Shown: positions 6,339 through 14,304, counted from the first letter of the stretch. The stretch is 14,351 nt of DNA from Pseudomonadota bacterium (GCA_026388615.1 JAPLJL010000395.1:1-14351); one strand, 5' to 3'. A program made the numbers and translations. The notes: generated from the letters alone by a model not told the origin.

Positions 6339-7493
6339 ATGAGTAATCAAACAGCTCCTGCAAATTTTGAAATCCTGGCCCGCGACCCGGAGAGCCGGGC
6401 CCGGCGGGGCCGGCTTCTCACCCCGCACGGGGAGGTCAACACCCCGGTTTTCATCCCGGTGGGGACGCAGGGAACGGTCAAGGCTATCTCCGCCGAGGAA
6501 TTAAAGGGGCTTGCGGCCGAGATCGTCCTGGCCAACACTTATCACCTCTACCTCCGTCCCGGCGAGGCGACCATCGGCCGCTTGGGGGGATTGCACAAGT
6601 TCATGAACTGGGACCGGGCCATCATCACCGACTCGGGCGGGTTCCAGGTCTACAGCATGAGCGACATCCGCAAGGTTACCCCCGACGGCATCGAGTTCAG
6701 CTCCCACCTGGACGGCTCCCGGCATTTCCTCACGCCGGAGGATATCGTCAGGGTCCAGGAAACCCTGGGCTCGGATATCATCCTGCCCCTGGACGAATGC
6801 ATCGCCTATCCCGCTTCCGAGGCCGAGACCAGGCGGGCCGCCGATCTCTCGCTGGCCTGGGCCCGGCGCTCCCGGGCCTGCCGGCAGGACCGGGAAAAGG
6901 AACCCGGCGCGGGAGCCATGCTTTTCGGCATTGTCCAGGGGGGCATGTATCCGGAAGCGCGGAAAGAGAACGCCCGGGGACTGGTTGAAATCGGGTTCCC
7001 CGGATATTCCATCGGCGGGGTGAGCGTGGGGGAGAGCCGGGAATTGATGCTCGAGATGGTGGAAATAACGGCGGCCGAGCTTCCCGGGGACAAGCCCCGC
7101 CATCTCCTGGGGGTGGGGAAACCGGAGGATATCCTGGGCGCCTGCGCCCTGGGGGTGGACCTCTTCGATTGCGTGATTCCGACCCGCAACGCGCGCAACG
7201 GATCTCTCTTTACTTCCAGGGGCGTTGTTGTTATAAGAAACGCAATATACGCGGAGGATCGCGGACCCCTTGATCCCGAATGCGGCTGCCCGGTCTGCGC
7301 GGGCGGCTATTCCCGGGCTTACCTGCGGCATCTGATCAACGCGGGAGAAATCCTGGGAGCCCGCCTGGCGACCCTGCACAATCTTTATTTTTATCTCGGT
7401 TTGCTCGGCGGGATCCGGGAGGCAATCGGGCAGGGGCGGTTCCCGGAGTTTCGCCGAAATTTTTTATCTAAATATCAGGGTGGTGAAAAATGA
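6339..7493 (+). CDS. tgt: tRNA-guanine(34) transglycosylase
   Basis: Tgt exchanges guanine for preQ1 at the wobble position of tRNAs with GUN anticodons, the step before QueA in queuosine synthesis. Its 384 residues match the family length. Visible motifs are LANTYHL (65-70), TDSGGFQV with D98, LDEC with D152, GIVQGG (197-202), GGVSVGES, HLLGVGKPEDI and DLFDCVIPTRNARNG with D277 in the position of the family's nucleophilic aspartate. The zinc site is C315, C317, C320 and H347. One extra glycine follows the third cysteine (CAGGYSRAYLRHL) compared with common sequences. ATG 6339 is preceded by a modest AGGGA. The stop overlaps an ATG (ATGA, 7490-7493) leading toward yajC. The enzyme looks intact although its partner gene queA is broken here. 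Confidence 0.97.
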   Translation: MSNQTAPANFEILARDPESRARRGRLLTPHGEVNTPVFIPVGTQGTVKAISAEELKGLAAEIVLANTYHLYLRPGEATIGRLGGLHKFMNWDRAIITDSGGFQVYSMSDIRKVTPDGIEFSSHLDGSRHFLTPEDIVRVQETLGSDIILPLDECIAYPASEAETRRAADLSLAWARRSRACRQDREKEPGAGAMLFGIVQGGMYPEARKENARGLVEIGFPGYSIGGVSVGESRELMLEMVEITAAELPGDKPRHLLGVGKPEDILGACALGVDLFDCVIPTRNARNGSLFTSRGVVVIRNAIYAEDRGPLDPECGCPVCAGGYSRAYLRHLINAGEILGARLATLHNLYFYLGLLGGIREAIGQGRFPEFRRNFLSKYQGGEK

Positions 7494-7540
7494 AAAAATC
7501 CCTTAAACTGAACCGAGTTTATCAGGAGGAATCAGAAATT

Positions 7541-8014
7541 ATGAAAATATGCCAAAAGATCGGAACCCGGTTGATCACCGGCGGAATAATGGTTCTCAGC
7601 TGTCCCGCCTTCCTGCTGGCCATGGGTGCGCCCGCTTCAGGCGGGCAGGCCAAGGCGGGGGCCGACTGGGGCGGACTGGTCATGCTCGCCGCGATTTTCG
7701 CGATTTTTTACTTCCTCCTGATCCGGCCCCAGCAGAAGCGGACCAAGGAGCACCAGGAACTTTTAAAATCCCTGAAACGCGGGGATGACGTGATCACCAC
7801 CGGAGGGATTTTCGGCCGGATCGCTGAGATCGACGAGGGAACGGTGATGTTGGAGGTGGCGGAGAAGGTCAAGATCAAAGTGGCGAGGGACCAGATCGCC
7901 GCCAACCGGAGCATGGACGTCAAGGCCGGTCCCGGCAAGGATGAGAAAAAAGGCCCGAACCAGGGCAGTTCCGGTTCTTTTCTCGATAAATTAAGAGGGA
8001 AGATGGGGAGTTAA
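7541..8014 (+). CDS. yajC: Preprotein translocase subunit YajC
   Basis: YajC is a small inner-membrane protein that associates with SecDF and the Sec translocon. The product is 157 residues from ATG 7541, which has an excellent AGGAGGA at 7524-7530. A longer version from ATG 7490 overlaps the tgt stop and adds 17 polar residues; I prefer 7541 on the ribosome binding site. Residues about 11-30 form an unusual extra N-terminal hydrophobic stretch, signal-like, ending near APASG. The main membrane span is about 44-61 (GLVMLAAIFAIFYFLLI), followed by the family signature RPQQKRTKEHQELLKSLKRG, DDVITTGGIFGRI and a charged tail. The context tgt-yajC-secD-secF is the classic order. The protein is longer than the roughly 110-residue enteric YajC because of both extensions. 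Confidence 0.93.
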   Translation: MKICQKIGTRLITGGIMVLSCPAFLLAMGAPASGGQAKAGADWGGLVMLAAIFAIFYFLLIRPQQKRTKEHQELLKSLKRGDDVITTGGIFGRIAEIDEGTVMLEVAEKVKIKVARDQIAANRSMDVKAGPGKDEKKGPNQGSSGSFLDKLRGKMGS

Positions 8015-8159
8015 TCCCAAATTAGGAATCCGAATTTCTAAAAAATATTTTGCGAGCTCCTCACCTCAGCCGGCCCCGTTGAAAGCGGGAAAGGGACAGG
8101 GTGGAGCATAGATTTTTAACAGAAATAAATAAGGGTAATTTCCAAAGAGGGAGCGGGAA

Positions 8160-9413
8160 ATGTTCAAATCCTTTAATTTTCGGGCAGCTTTAGTCGGGGT
8201 GGCTTTCCTGGCTAGCGTGATTTTCCTCATGCCGACCCTGGCAAGCCTCGGCCATGGAATGCCCAAGCTTCCGGCCTGGTGGAAAGGGGCCCTGCCGGAA
8301 GACCCGATCCACCTGGGCCTCGATCTCAAGGGCGGGATTCACCTGGTTCTCGGGGTGGAAACCGAGAAGGCCATCGAAAGCACCCTGGATGGGATCAGCG
8401 CCGACATCCGGCAAATGCTCAAGAAAAAAGAAATCAATTACCTGGAGATCGAGCGCCAGGGACTGAAGGTGGTGATCCTGTTCCCGGATCAGGCCGCGGC
8501 GAATAAGACCCAGAAGGACATCCTTGATAAAAGTTACCCCCGCCTGGCCCTGACCCCCGTGGTCAAGGAAGGGGGCGAAGTGGAAATACAACTGGCCCTC
8601 TCCGACAAGGAAATGGCCGACATCAGGGATTACTCGGTGCGACAGGGGGTGGAAACCATCCGGAACCGGATCGACCAGTTCGGGGTGTCGGAGCCGGTGA
8701 TTCAGAGACAGGGAGATGACCGGATCCTGATCCAGCTCCCCGGCGTCACCGACCCCAGGCGGGCCAAGGAGCTGATCGGCCGGACCGCCCGCCTGGAATT
8801 CAAAATGGTGGATGAGAATTCTTTAACCTCGGAAAAACTCTGGGCCCTGGTCGGACAGGCCGAGGCGGAAAAACCCGGGATTTCGGACGATCCCGAGGCC
8901 CTGAACAAATGGATGACCGGAAAGATCCCGGCGGAACGGATGGTGCTGTTCCAGAAAGTCCGGGATGCCGAAACCGGGAGAACCCGGAGCGAGCCGTTCC
9001 TGCTGCAGTCCGCCACCGTGCTTTCCGGAGATGCCCTGCGCGACGCCGGGGTCAGGCTGGACCGGCAGTTCGGGACGCCCTACGTGTCGATCTCGCTGAA
9101 CGAGATGGGGGCGCGGGTTTTTGACCAGGTGACCGGGGAAAACGTCAAGCGGAGGCTCGCGATCATCCTCGATAATAACGTTCATTCCGCCCCGGTGATC
9201 CAGGAGCGGATCGGCGGGGGCCAGGCCTCCATCACCGGCCATTTCACCATGGAGGAGGCTACCGACCTGGCGATCGTACTCCGGGCCGGGGCCCTGCCCG
9301 CGCCGGTAAAGATCGAGGAAGAACGGATGGTCGGACCTTCCCTGGGAAAGGATTCCATTCGAAAAGGATGTTTTTCATGGTTGCACTTCTGGCCGGATTC
9401 AAGGCCACGCTGA
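8160..9413 (+). CDS. secD: SecD, N-terminal part (frameshifted after residue about 402)
   Basis: SecD works with SecF and YajC, using the proton gradient to complete protein export through SecYEG. The start ATG is supported by GAGGGAG at 8149-8155. Residues about 8-28 are the first membrane span; HLGLDLKGG (51-59) opens the large periplasmic region; RNRIDQFGVSEPVIQRQG, RILIQLPGV, YVSISLNEMGARVFDQVTGENV, ILDNNVHSAPVI and LRAGALPAPVKI are all present. SecD homology ends at GPSLGKDSIRKG near 9367. The remaining residues to the stop at 9413 are out of frame. The rest of SecD is read from 9368 in another frame, with about 33-36 residues missing between them (membrane span 2 and half of span 3). 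As given, the sequence cannot make a working SecD. Confidence 0.9.
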   Translation: MFKSFNFRAALVGVAFLASVIFLMPTLASLGHGMPKLPAWWKGALPEDPIHLGLDLKGGIHLVLGVETEKAIESTLDGISADIRQMLKKKEINYLEIERQGLKVVILFPDQAAANKTQKDILDKSYPRLALTPVVKEGGEVEIQLALSDKEMADIRDYSVRQGVETIRNRIDQFGVSEPVIQRQGDDRILIQLPGVTDPRRAKELIGRTARLEFKMVDENSLTSEKLWALVGQAEAEKPGISDDPEALNKWMTGKIPAERMVLFQKVRDAETGRTRSEPFLLQSATVLSGDALRDAGVRLDRQFGTPYVSISLNEMGARVFDQVTGENVKRRLAIILDNNVHSAPVIQERIGGGQASITGHFTMEEATDLAIVLRAGALPAPVKIEEERMVGPSLGKDSIRKGCFSWLHFWPDSRPR

Positions 9414-9754
9414 CCTTCCCCGGCATCGCGGGGATTATCCTGACCGTGGGAATGGCGGTGGACGCCAATGTTCTTATTTATGAAAGGATGCGGGAAGAGA
9501 TCCGGCTGGGAAAAACCGCCCGGGCGGTGGTCGAGGCCGGCTTTGAAAAGGCGAACCTGACCATCATCGACGCCAACCTGACTACCTTGGTGGCCGGGTT
9601 GGTGCTTTTCCAGTTTGGAACGGGTCCGGTCCGGGGCTTCGCCGTAACTTTGAGTATCGGAATCTTCACCACCCTCTTTACCGCGCTGATTATCAGCCGG
9701 CTGATTTTTGAATATTTCTACACTCGCGGCGTGGCCAAGAAACTTTACGTTTAA
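9368..9754 (+). CDS. secD: SecD, C-terminal membrane part (separate frame)
   Basis: This 128-residue frame is the SecD C-terminus from the second half of membrane span 3 (MFFMVALLAGFKATLTFPGIAG), through the conserved VGMAVDANVLIYERMREE and FGTGPVRGFAVTLSIGI, to a basic tail. It begins within the out-of-frame end of the upstream piece (overlap 9368-9413). Its ATG codons are internal SecD methionines and there is no ribosome binding site, so it is not an independent gene. Its stop at 9754 touches the secF ribosome binding site. Functional SecD would need the missing segment and a single frame. Confidence 0.85.
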   Translation: MFFMVALLAGFKATLTFPGIAGIILTVGMAVDANVLIYERMREEIRLGKTARAVVEAGFEKANLTIIDANLTTLVAGLVLFQFGTGPVRGFAVTLSIGIFTTLFTALIISRLIFEYFYTRGVAKKLYV

Positions 9755-9768
9755 GGAGGAAGACGCGG

Positions 9769-10674
9769 ATGCTTGAGCTTATCAAACCGGGAACAAAATA
9801 TGACTTTATCGGATGGCGGAAAAAAGCCTACGTTATTTCCGGGGTGGCCGTGGGCGCAAGTATCCTGGCGATCCTTATTATGGGCGGGCCTCCCCAGGGG
9901 GTAGATTTTCGAGGAGGGACCGAGATTCAGATCGGGTTTGCCCAACCGGTTCCGATCGAAAAGCTGCGGGCCAACCTGGATAAAACCGGGATTTCGGGAG
10001 TCTCCGTGCAGAGATTCGGTGAAAAAAACAAGGAAGAATATTTAATCAGTTTTGCCGCCGTCGGCCAGGAAGCCTCCGCCAAGGTTCAAGATAGTTTACG
10101 GAGCGAATTTGGCGAGAAGAATTTTGAATTAAAGCGGGAAGAGGCGGTTGGACCTCGAGTCGGGAAGGAACTGCGCACGAAAGGGTTGCTGGCCACGATT
10201 ATTGCCTTGCTGGGCATTTTGATCTATGTGGCCTGGAGATTCGAGTTCCGCTACGGGGCGGGAGCGGTAATCGCCTTGCTCCATGATTTGATTATTGCTT
10301 ACGGGTTCATGACCATTTTCCGGTATGAACTATCGCTGACTTCATTGGCTTCGCTCCTGACCCTGGCGGGCTATTCGGTCAACGACACGATCGTCATCTT
10401 CGACCGGATGCGGGAGAACCTCCGGAAGCAGAGCCGTCTGCGTTTCGAGGAAATCATCAATCTCAGTATCAACGAGACCCTCTCCCGATCCATCATCACC
10501 AACGGGGCCACGTACCTTACGATTCTAGCGATTTTCTTTTTCGGCGGACCGGTGCTCAAGGATTTCTCTTTCGTGCTTCTGGTCGGGGGTATTGTCGGGA
10601 CCTACTCCACGGTTTATATCGCTTCGCCGGTTCTCCTGCTCTGGAAACAGAAATTCGGGAAGAAGAAGAAATAG
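9769..10674 (+). CDS. secF: Protein-export membrane protein SecF
   Basis: SecF partners SecD in the proton-driven auxiliary complex of the Sec translocon. The 301 residues are full length. A membrane span (about 20-39) is followed by the periplasmic-domain motif GVDFRGG (44-50), then five further spans from about residue 138. Landmarks are the ALLHDL motif (169-174) and LAGYSVNDTIVIFDRMREN (199-217), with D206 and D212, followed by LSRSIITNGATYL and GGIVGTYSTVYIASPVLL. A perfect AGGAGGA (9754-9760) lies eight bases before the ATG and overlaps the secD stop, so coupling with secD is expected. Unlike secD, there is no lesion. Confidence 0.97.
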   Translation: MLELIKPGTKYDFIGWRKKAYVISGVAVGASILAILIMGGPPQGVDFRGGTEIQIGFAQPVPIEKLRANLDKTGISGVSVQRFGEKNKEEYLISFAAVGQEASAKVQDSLRSEFGEKNFELKREEAVGPRVGKELRTKGLLATIIALLGILIYVAWRFEFRYGAGAVIALLHDLIIAYGFMTIFRYELSLTSLASLLTLAGYSVNDTIVIFDRMRENLRKQSRLRFEEIINLSINETLSRSIITNGATYLTILAIFFFGGPVLKDFSFVLLVGGIVGTYSTVYIASPVLLLWKQKFGKKKK

Positions 10675-10759
10675 GCTGGCCCCCGCTCCTGCTTTTCTCC
10701 CCCCAGGGGTGAAAACCCTGAATCCCCGCAGGGAAACAAATCAATTCACTTAAGCACGC

Positions 10760-12541
10760 ATGAGGTTTAACCGTTCCCGCCTTTCCGCCCGCTGGGAAAT
10801 TATCCCGGCCGATCCCGCCGCCCGGGACAAGCTGGCGCGCGAGCTGGAGATTTCCCCGGTCCTGGCCCAGCTTCTGGTCAACCGCGGGATCCGGGAATCG
10901 GAATCCGCGTTCCGGTTCCTCAAGCCTTCGCTCTCCGACCTGCGCCAGCCGCTCACCCCTGAACCATTGCCGGACATGGACCGGGCGGTGGAGAGGGTGA
11001 TCCGCGCCATCGCCGGCCGGGAAAAGATCACCATCTTCGGCGATTACGATGCCGACGGGATATCCGCGACGGCCATTCTTTACCTTTTCCTTTCCCGGCT
11101 CGGGGTTACGGTGGACTGGGAACTGCCCAACCGGATCAAAGAGGGCTACGGCTTGAACCCGGAAGTGGTCCGGAAAATCAAGGCCCGGGGCTCCGACCTG
11201 ATCATCACGGTCGACTGCGGGACGGCCAATATCGAAGAGATTGCCCTGGCCCGGGAACTGGGCCTTCCGGTGATCGTGCTCGACCACCACGAAGTGGGCG
11301 GGGAACTGCCCCCCGCGCTGGCGGTGGTGAACCCCAAACGCAAGGATTCCCGCTTTCCGTTCGGGGATCTGGCCGGGGTGGGCGTGGCCTACTATTTCCT
11401 GATCGCCCTGCGCCAGAAACTGCGGGAAGCGGGGATGCTCACCCCCGAAGGTAATAATCTCAGGGAATACCTGGACCTGGTGGCCCTGGGGACCATTGCC
11501 GACATGATGCCTCTCCGGGAGGAAAACCGGATCCTCGTGGCTTTCGGGCTTCGGGAACTGGCCCAGTCCCAGCGTCCCGGGATCCAGGCCCTGCGGAAAG
11601 TGGCGAGAACCTTCGGAAAGAAACCCGTCTCGGCCGAAGAGGTCGGATTTTATTTAGCGCCGAGGATCAACGCCGGGGGGAGACTGGGTGACAGCCGGAT
11701 CGGGATGAAACTGCTCCTGGCCGAGGACCCGGGAGAGGCCCGGATGGCGGCCGAAGAGCTGGACCGCTACAACCGGAGCCGGCAGCGGGAAGAGGAGAAG
11801 ATCCTGCAGGGGGCCAGGAAGAAGATCGCGGAGCTGTTCCCCGTGTCCGCGGAACGGCCGGCCGGCCTGGTCCTGGCCGATCCCGAGTGGCATCCCGGGG
11901 TGGTGGGCATCGTGGCTTCCAAGCTGATGGAAGAGTTTACCCGGCCGGTCTGCCTGATCGCGGTCGCGGAGGGACTGGGCCGGGGGTCCGGACGTTCCCT
12001 TCCCGGGATATCCCTGATCAGCATTCTGGGGGAACTCTCTGCCGACCTGGAGGCTTACGGGGGCCATGAACTCGCGGCAGGTTTCAAAATCCTGCCGGAG
12101 ACGATTTCCCGCTTTGCGCAGGGTTTTGAGAGCGCGGTAGTCCGGATACTGGAAACCGAACCCGGAGCCCTGGAGCCCGCTATTCAGGTCGACCAGGAAC
12201 TGGATTATCAAGGGATGACGGAACTCCTGGCTTCAGGCTTGGAAAGGCTGGAGCCCTTTGGGATGGGCAATCCCGAGCCCGTTTTCCTCGCGCGGGGCTT
12301 ACAGGTCCGGGAAATCGGACTGGTTGGCTCCCGGCACTTAAAAATGATTCTGGACTGGGGGAACTCCTCCACCCGGGCCATCGGTTTCGGAATGGCCGGT
12401 AAGTACGATTTCAAAACGGGCGATCGACTGGATGTTTTGTTCTGCCTGCGCCCGGATTGGGGCTTTTCCCAAACCAGGAAAACCGGCCCATCGGCCAGTC
12501 TGGTGCTTCAGGATATGAGACGGGCCGGAGAACGGATTTGA
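10760..12541 (+). CDS. recJ: Single-stranded-DNA-specific 5'-3' exonuclease RecJ
   Basis: RecJ degrades single-stranded DNA 5' to 3' in recombination and repair. The 593-residue protein has the full DHH/DHHA1 set: FGDYDADG with D95, D97 and D99, DCGT with D152, DHHE (175-178), GTIADMMPL with D248, INAGGRLGDS (303-312), HPGVVGIVASKL and, in DHHA1, GGHELAAG (434-441). The C-terminal nucleic-acid-binding domain contains LERLEPFGMGNPEP. ATG 10760 fits the family N-terminus, but no ribosome binding site stands at normal distance. The gap to secF (85 bases) holds a small stem CAGGG/CCCTG but no T-run, so read-through from secF is possible. The gene looks intact. Confidence 0.97.
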   Translation: MRFNRSRLSARWEIIPADPAARDKLARELEISPVLAQLLVNRGIRESESAFRFLKPSLSDLRQPLTPEPLPDMDRAVERVIRAIAGREKITIFGDYDADGISATAILYLFLSRLGVTVDWELPNRIKEGYGLNPEVVRKIKARGSDLIITVDCGTANIEEIALARELGLPVIVLDHHEVGGELPPALAVVNPKRKDSRFPFGDLAGVGVAYYFLIALRQKLREAGMLTPEGNNLREYLDLVALGTIADMMPLREENRILVAFGLRELAQSQRPGIQALRKVARTFGKKPVSAEEVGFYLAPRINAGGRLGDSRIGMKLLLAEDPGEARMAAEELDRYNRSRQREEEKILQGARKKIAELFPVSAERPAGLVLADPEWHPGVVGIVASKLMEEFTRPVCLIAVAEGLGRGSGRSLPGISLISILGELSADLEAYGGHELAAGFKILPETISRFAQGFESAVVRILETEPGALEPAIQVDQELDYQGMTELLASGLERLEPFGMGNPEPVFLARGLQVREIGLVGSRHLKMILDWGNSSTRAIGFGMAGKYDFKTGDRLDVLFCLRPDWGFSQTRKTGPSASLVLQDMRRAGERI

Positions 12542-12570
12542 TTTTTTAGGCATGGTTTGATATTCCTATG

Positions 12571-12592
12571 AAAAAGCCAAGTTTGGCTTTTT
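12571..12592 (+). terminator. Small intrinsic terminator after recJ
   Basis: AAAAAGCCA (12571-12579) pairs with TGGCTTTTT (12584-12592) around a four-base AGTT loop, so the T-run forms part of the stem and the structure can act in both directions. It lies 30 bases after the recJ stop and ends about 20 bases before the next start. Only three or four GC pairs hold it, so efficiency is likely moderate. Confidence 0.5.
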
Positions 12593-12611
12593 GCCTTTAG
12601 GAGGTGAAAAG

Positions 12612-12863
12612 ATGGGTAAGGTGAGTGAAAAACTGCGGGAGCGGCTTCCGGATATGGATGCCATCCGGGAAAAATTGAAAACCCGGAAGGACGGGTTGGA
12701 GGATAAGACCCGGGACGTGGTTCTGGGGATTCTGGAGCGGTTGAATCTTCCCACCCGGGACGAGGTTTCCGAAATCAGGGAACGGTTGGACCGCCTGAGC
12801 AAGGAAGTAAACACTCTCTCCCGACTGGTCAAAAAGGACAAAGAGGGAGAAGGGCAGTCCTGA
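12612..12863 (+). CDS. Small coiled-coil protein, phasin-like, function unknown
   Basis: This 83-residue, highly charged, probably helical protein has a very good ribosome binding site (AGGAGGTG, 12599-12606) before ATG 12612. A longer in-frame start (TTG 12591) lies in the terminator stem and is unlikely. The segment ILERLNLPTRDEVSEIRERL followed by heptads of Leu and charged residues resembles the 'LGLPTR-x-E(V) + coiled coil' region of phasin-type (PhaF-like) and similar small proteins. No membrane segment, signal peptide or catalytic motif is visible. It is followed after 24 bases by the ferredoxin gene. I do not know its function. Confidence 0.75.
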   Translation: MGKVSEKLRERLPDMDAIREKLKTRKDGLEDKTRDVVLGILERLNLPTRDEVSEIRERLDRLSKEVNTLSRLVKKDKEGEGQS

Positions 12864-12887
12864 GCCTGACGACGGGGAATCCGTAAT

Positions 12888-13076
12888 ATGGCTATGCTGA
12901 TTATGGAAGGGTGCATCGGTTGCGGGGCCTGCCTGGAAGAATGCCCGGAAGGGGCGGTTTCCGAAGGGGCGGAAGGCTTTTATATTGACGCGGAGATCTG
13001 CAATGAGTGCGAAGGCTTGGAAGTTGCGCAGTGCGTGGAAGCATGTCCGGTTGATTGTATTATAAAGGGAGACTAG
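12888..13076 (+). CDS. Alvin-type 2[4Fe-4S] ferredoxin
   Basis: This 62-residue low-potential electron carrier has cysteine ligands C9, C12, C15 and C19 (CIGCGACLEECP), then C38, C41, C49 and C53 (CNEC, seven residues, CVEACP). The enlarged loop between the second and third cysteines of the second motif and the ending CPVDCIIK, with an extra C57, are diagnostic of the Allochromatium-type (YfhL-like) subgroup. The start may be ATG 12888 or ATG 12894 (residue 3); the ribosome binding site is weak for both. Its redox partner is not in the window. It could be co-transcribed with the coiled-coil gene before it; ino1 follows 60 bases later with its own good ribosome binding site. Confidence 0.93.
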   Translation: MAMLIMEGCIGCGACLEECPEGAVSEGAEGFYIDAEICNECEGLEVAQCVEACPVDCIIKGD

Positions 13077-13136
13077 ATTAGAGGCCTGAAGGTTGGGGTT
13101 AATTTAGGGATCGGGTCAAACTAAGGAGTTTTATAA

Positions 13137-14231
13137 ATGGGAAAGATACGGTTAGCGATTTGCGGGGTGGGAAATTGCGCCAGTTCGCTGCTGCAGGGGA
13201 TTGAGTATTACCGGCAGGGTGGACCGGACCGGAATTTGGGTTTAATGCATCCGGATCTGGGGGGGTATAAGCCTTCGGATATCCAGGTGGTGGCGGCGTT
13301 TGACATTGATCGGCGGAAGGTGGGGAAGCCGCTGGAGCAGGCGATGTTTGCCCTGCCGAACTGCACGAAGACGATTTGGAAGCGGATGCCGAAGACCGGG
13401 GTGCGGGTGCAGATGGGGGAGGTGCTGGACGGGATTTCGGAGCATATGAGCAATTATCCGGAGGCGCGGGCGTTTCAGGTTTCGAAGGAGAAGCCGGTGG
13501 ACGTGGTGCGGGAACTGAAGCGGAGCCGGGCGGAAATCCTGATGTGCTATTTGCCGGTGGGATCGGAGGAGGCGGTGCGGTTTTACGCGGGGACGTGTTT
13601 GGAGTCGGGGGTGAGTTTGATCAACTGCATGCCGGTGTTTATTGTGTCGGGGGGCAAGTGGGCGCAGCGGTTTGAGGCGAAAGGAATCCCGGTGATCGGG
13701 GATGACGTGAAGAGCCAATTGGGGGCGACGATCCTGCACCGGGCGGTGACGGCTTTATGCGTGGAGCGGGGGATCCGGCTGGACCGGACCTACCAGCTGA
13801 ACGTGGGTGGGAACACGGATTTCCTGAACATGCTGAACCAGCAGCGTCTGGTTTCGAAGAAGATATCGAAGACGGAGGCGGTGACGTCGCAGATTCCGGG
13901 AGGGATTGCCCCGGAATGCATTCATGTCGGGCCTTCGGATTACGTGCCTTGGCTGAACGACAACAAGGTGTGTTTTTTGCGGGTTGCGGGTCGGGGCTAC
14001 GGGGGCATACCGCTGGAGCTGGAGGCGCGGCTGTCGGTGGAGGATTCGCCTAATTCCGGGGGGGTCACGGTGGACGCGATCCGGTGCTGCCAGATCGCGC
14101 GGGACCGGGGAATCGGGGGTCCGCTGTATTCGATCTCGGCCTACGCGATGAAGCATCCGCCCAAGCAGATCAATGACCAGGTGGCCCGCCGGATGGTGGA
14201 AGAGTTCATCGCGGGCAAACGGGAGCGGTAG
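13137..14231 (+). CDS. ino1: Inositol-3-phosphate synthase (actinobacterial/archaeal-type)
   Basis: The enzyme converts glucose-6-phosphate to 1L-myo-inositol-3-phosphate with NAD+, the entry to inositol phospholipids and inositol-derived solutes. The 364 residues match the short bacterial form. Family motifs are the NAD-binding GVGNCASSLLQG (G10-G12), VVAAFDID (51-58), YLPVGSEE (138-145), NCMPVFIVS (163-171), GDDVKSQLGAT (188-198), LNVGGNTDFLNM (221-232), KKISKTEAVTS, GPSDYVPWL and VEDSPNSGGV. AAGGAG (13123-13128) precedes ATG 13137. The product resembles the M. tuberculosis enzyme throughout, as far as I can align it by eye. Codon use is odd: the first about 800 bases favour GCG, GTG, TCG and TTT, whereas the neighbours and the last stretch prefer GCC and TTC. 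The protein itself looks intact. Confidence 0.95.
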   Translation: MGKIRLAICGVGNCASSLLQGIEYYRQGGPDRNLGLMHPDLGGYKPSDIQVVAAFDIDRRKVGKPLEQAMFALPNCTKTIWKRMPKTGVRVQMGEVLDGISEHMSNYPEARAFQVSKEKPVDVVRELKRSRAEILMCYLPVGSEEAVRFYAGTCLESGVSLINCMPVFIVSGGKWAQRFEAKGIPVIGDDVKSQLGATILHRAVTALCVERGIRLDRTYQLNVGGNTDFLNMLNQQRLVSKKISKTEAVTSQIPGGIAPECIHVGPSDYVPWLNDNKVCFLRVAGRGYGGIPLELEARLSVEDSPNSGGVTVDAIRCCQIARDRGIGGPLYSISAYAMKHPPKQINDQVARRMVEEFIAGKRER

Positions 14232-14251
14232 GGCCGGGGGTTCCCCCAGCC
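14232..14251 (+). terminator. Possible terminator hairpin after ino1
   Basis: GGGG (14236-14239) and CCCC (14244-14247) pair around GTTC, flanked by GGC/GCC after one mismatch. It directly follows the ino1 stop. The tail is TTCGCGGTTT rather than a T-run, so it may only pause polymerase. Confidence 0.3.
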
Positions 14252-14304
14252 TTCGCGGTTTAAAATTCAGGGTTTCGCGACCAGAGTCTTAAACAAAAAC
14301 TCAT

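Noticed and set aside
6501..7379. Long minus-strand reading frame opposite tgt
   Set aside because: It is a GC-driven shadow of a clear tgt gene. The same holds for the long frames opposite recJ (10556-11290, 11654-12211) and on the plus strand opposite eno (3236-4030, 4238-4828).
9355..9413. Programmed frameshift in secD
   Set aside because: The same argument applies: a membrane span and a half are absent, so a shift would give a defective protein.
10675..10759. Terminator between secF and recJ
   Set aside because: The CAGGG/CCCTG stem is short and is not followed by a T-run.
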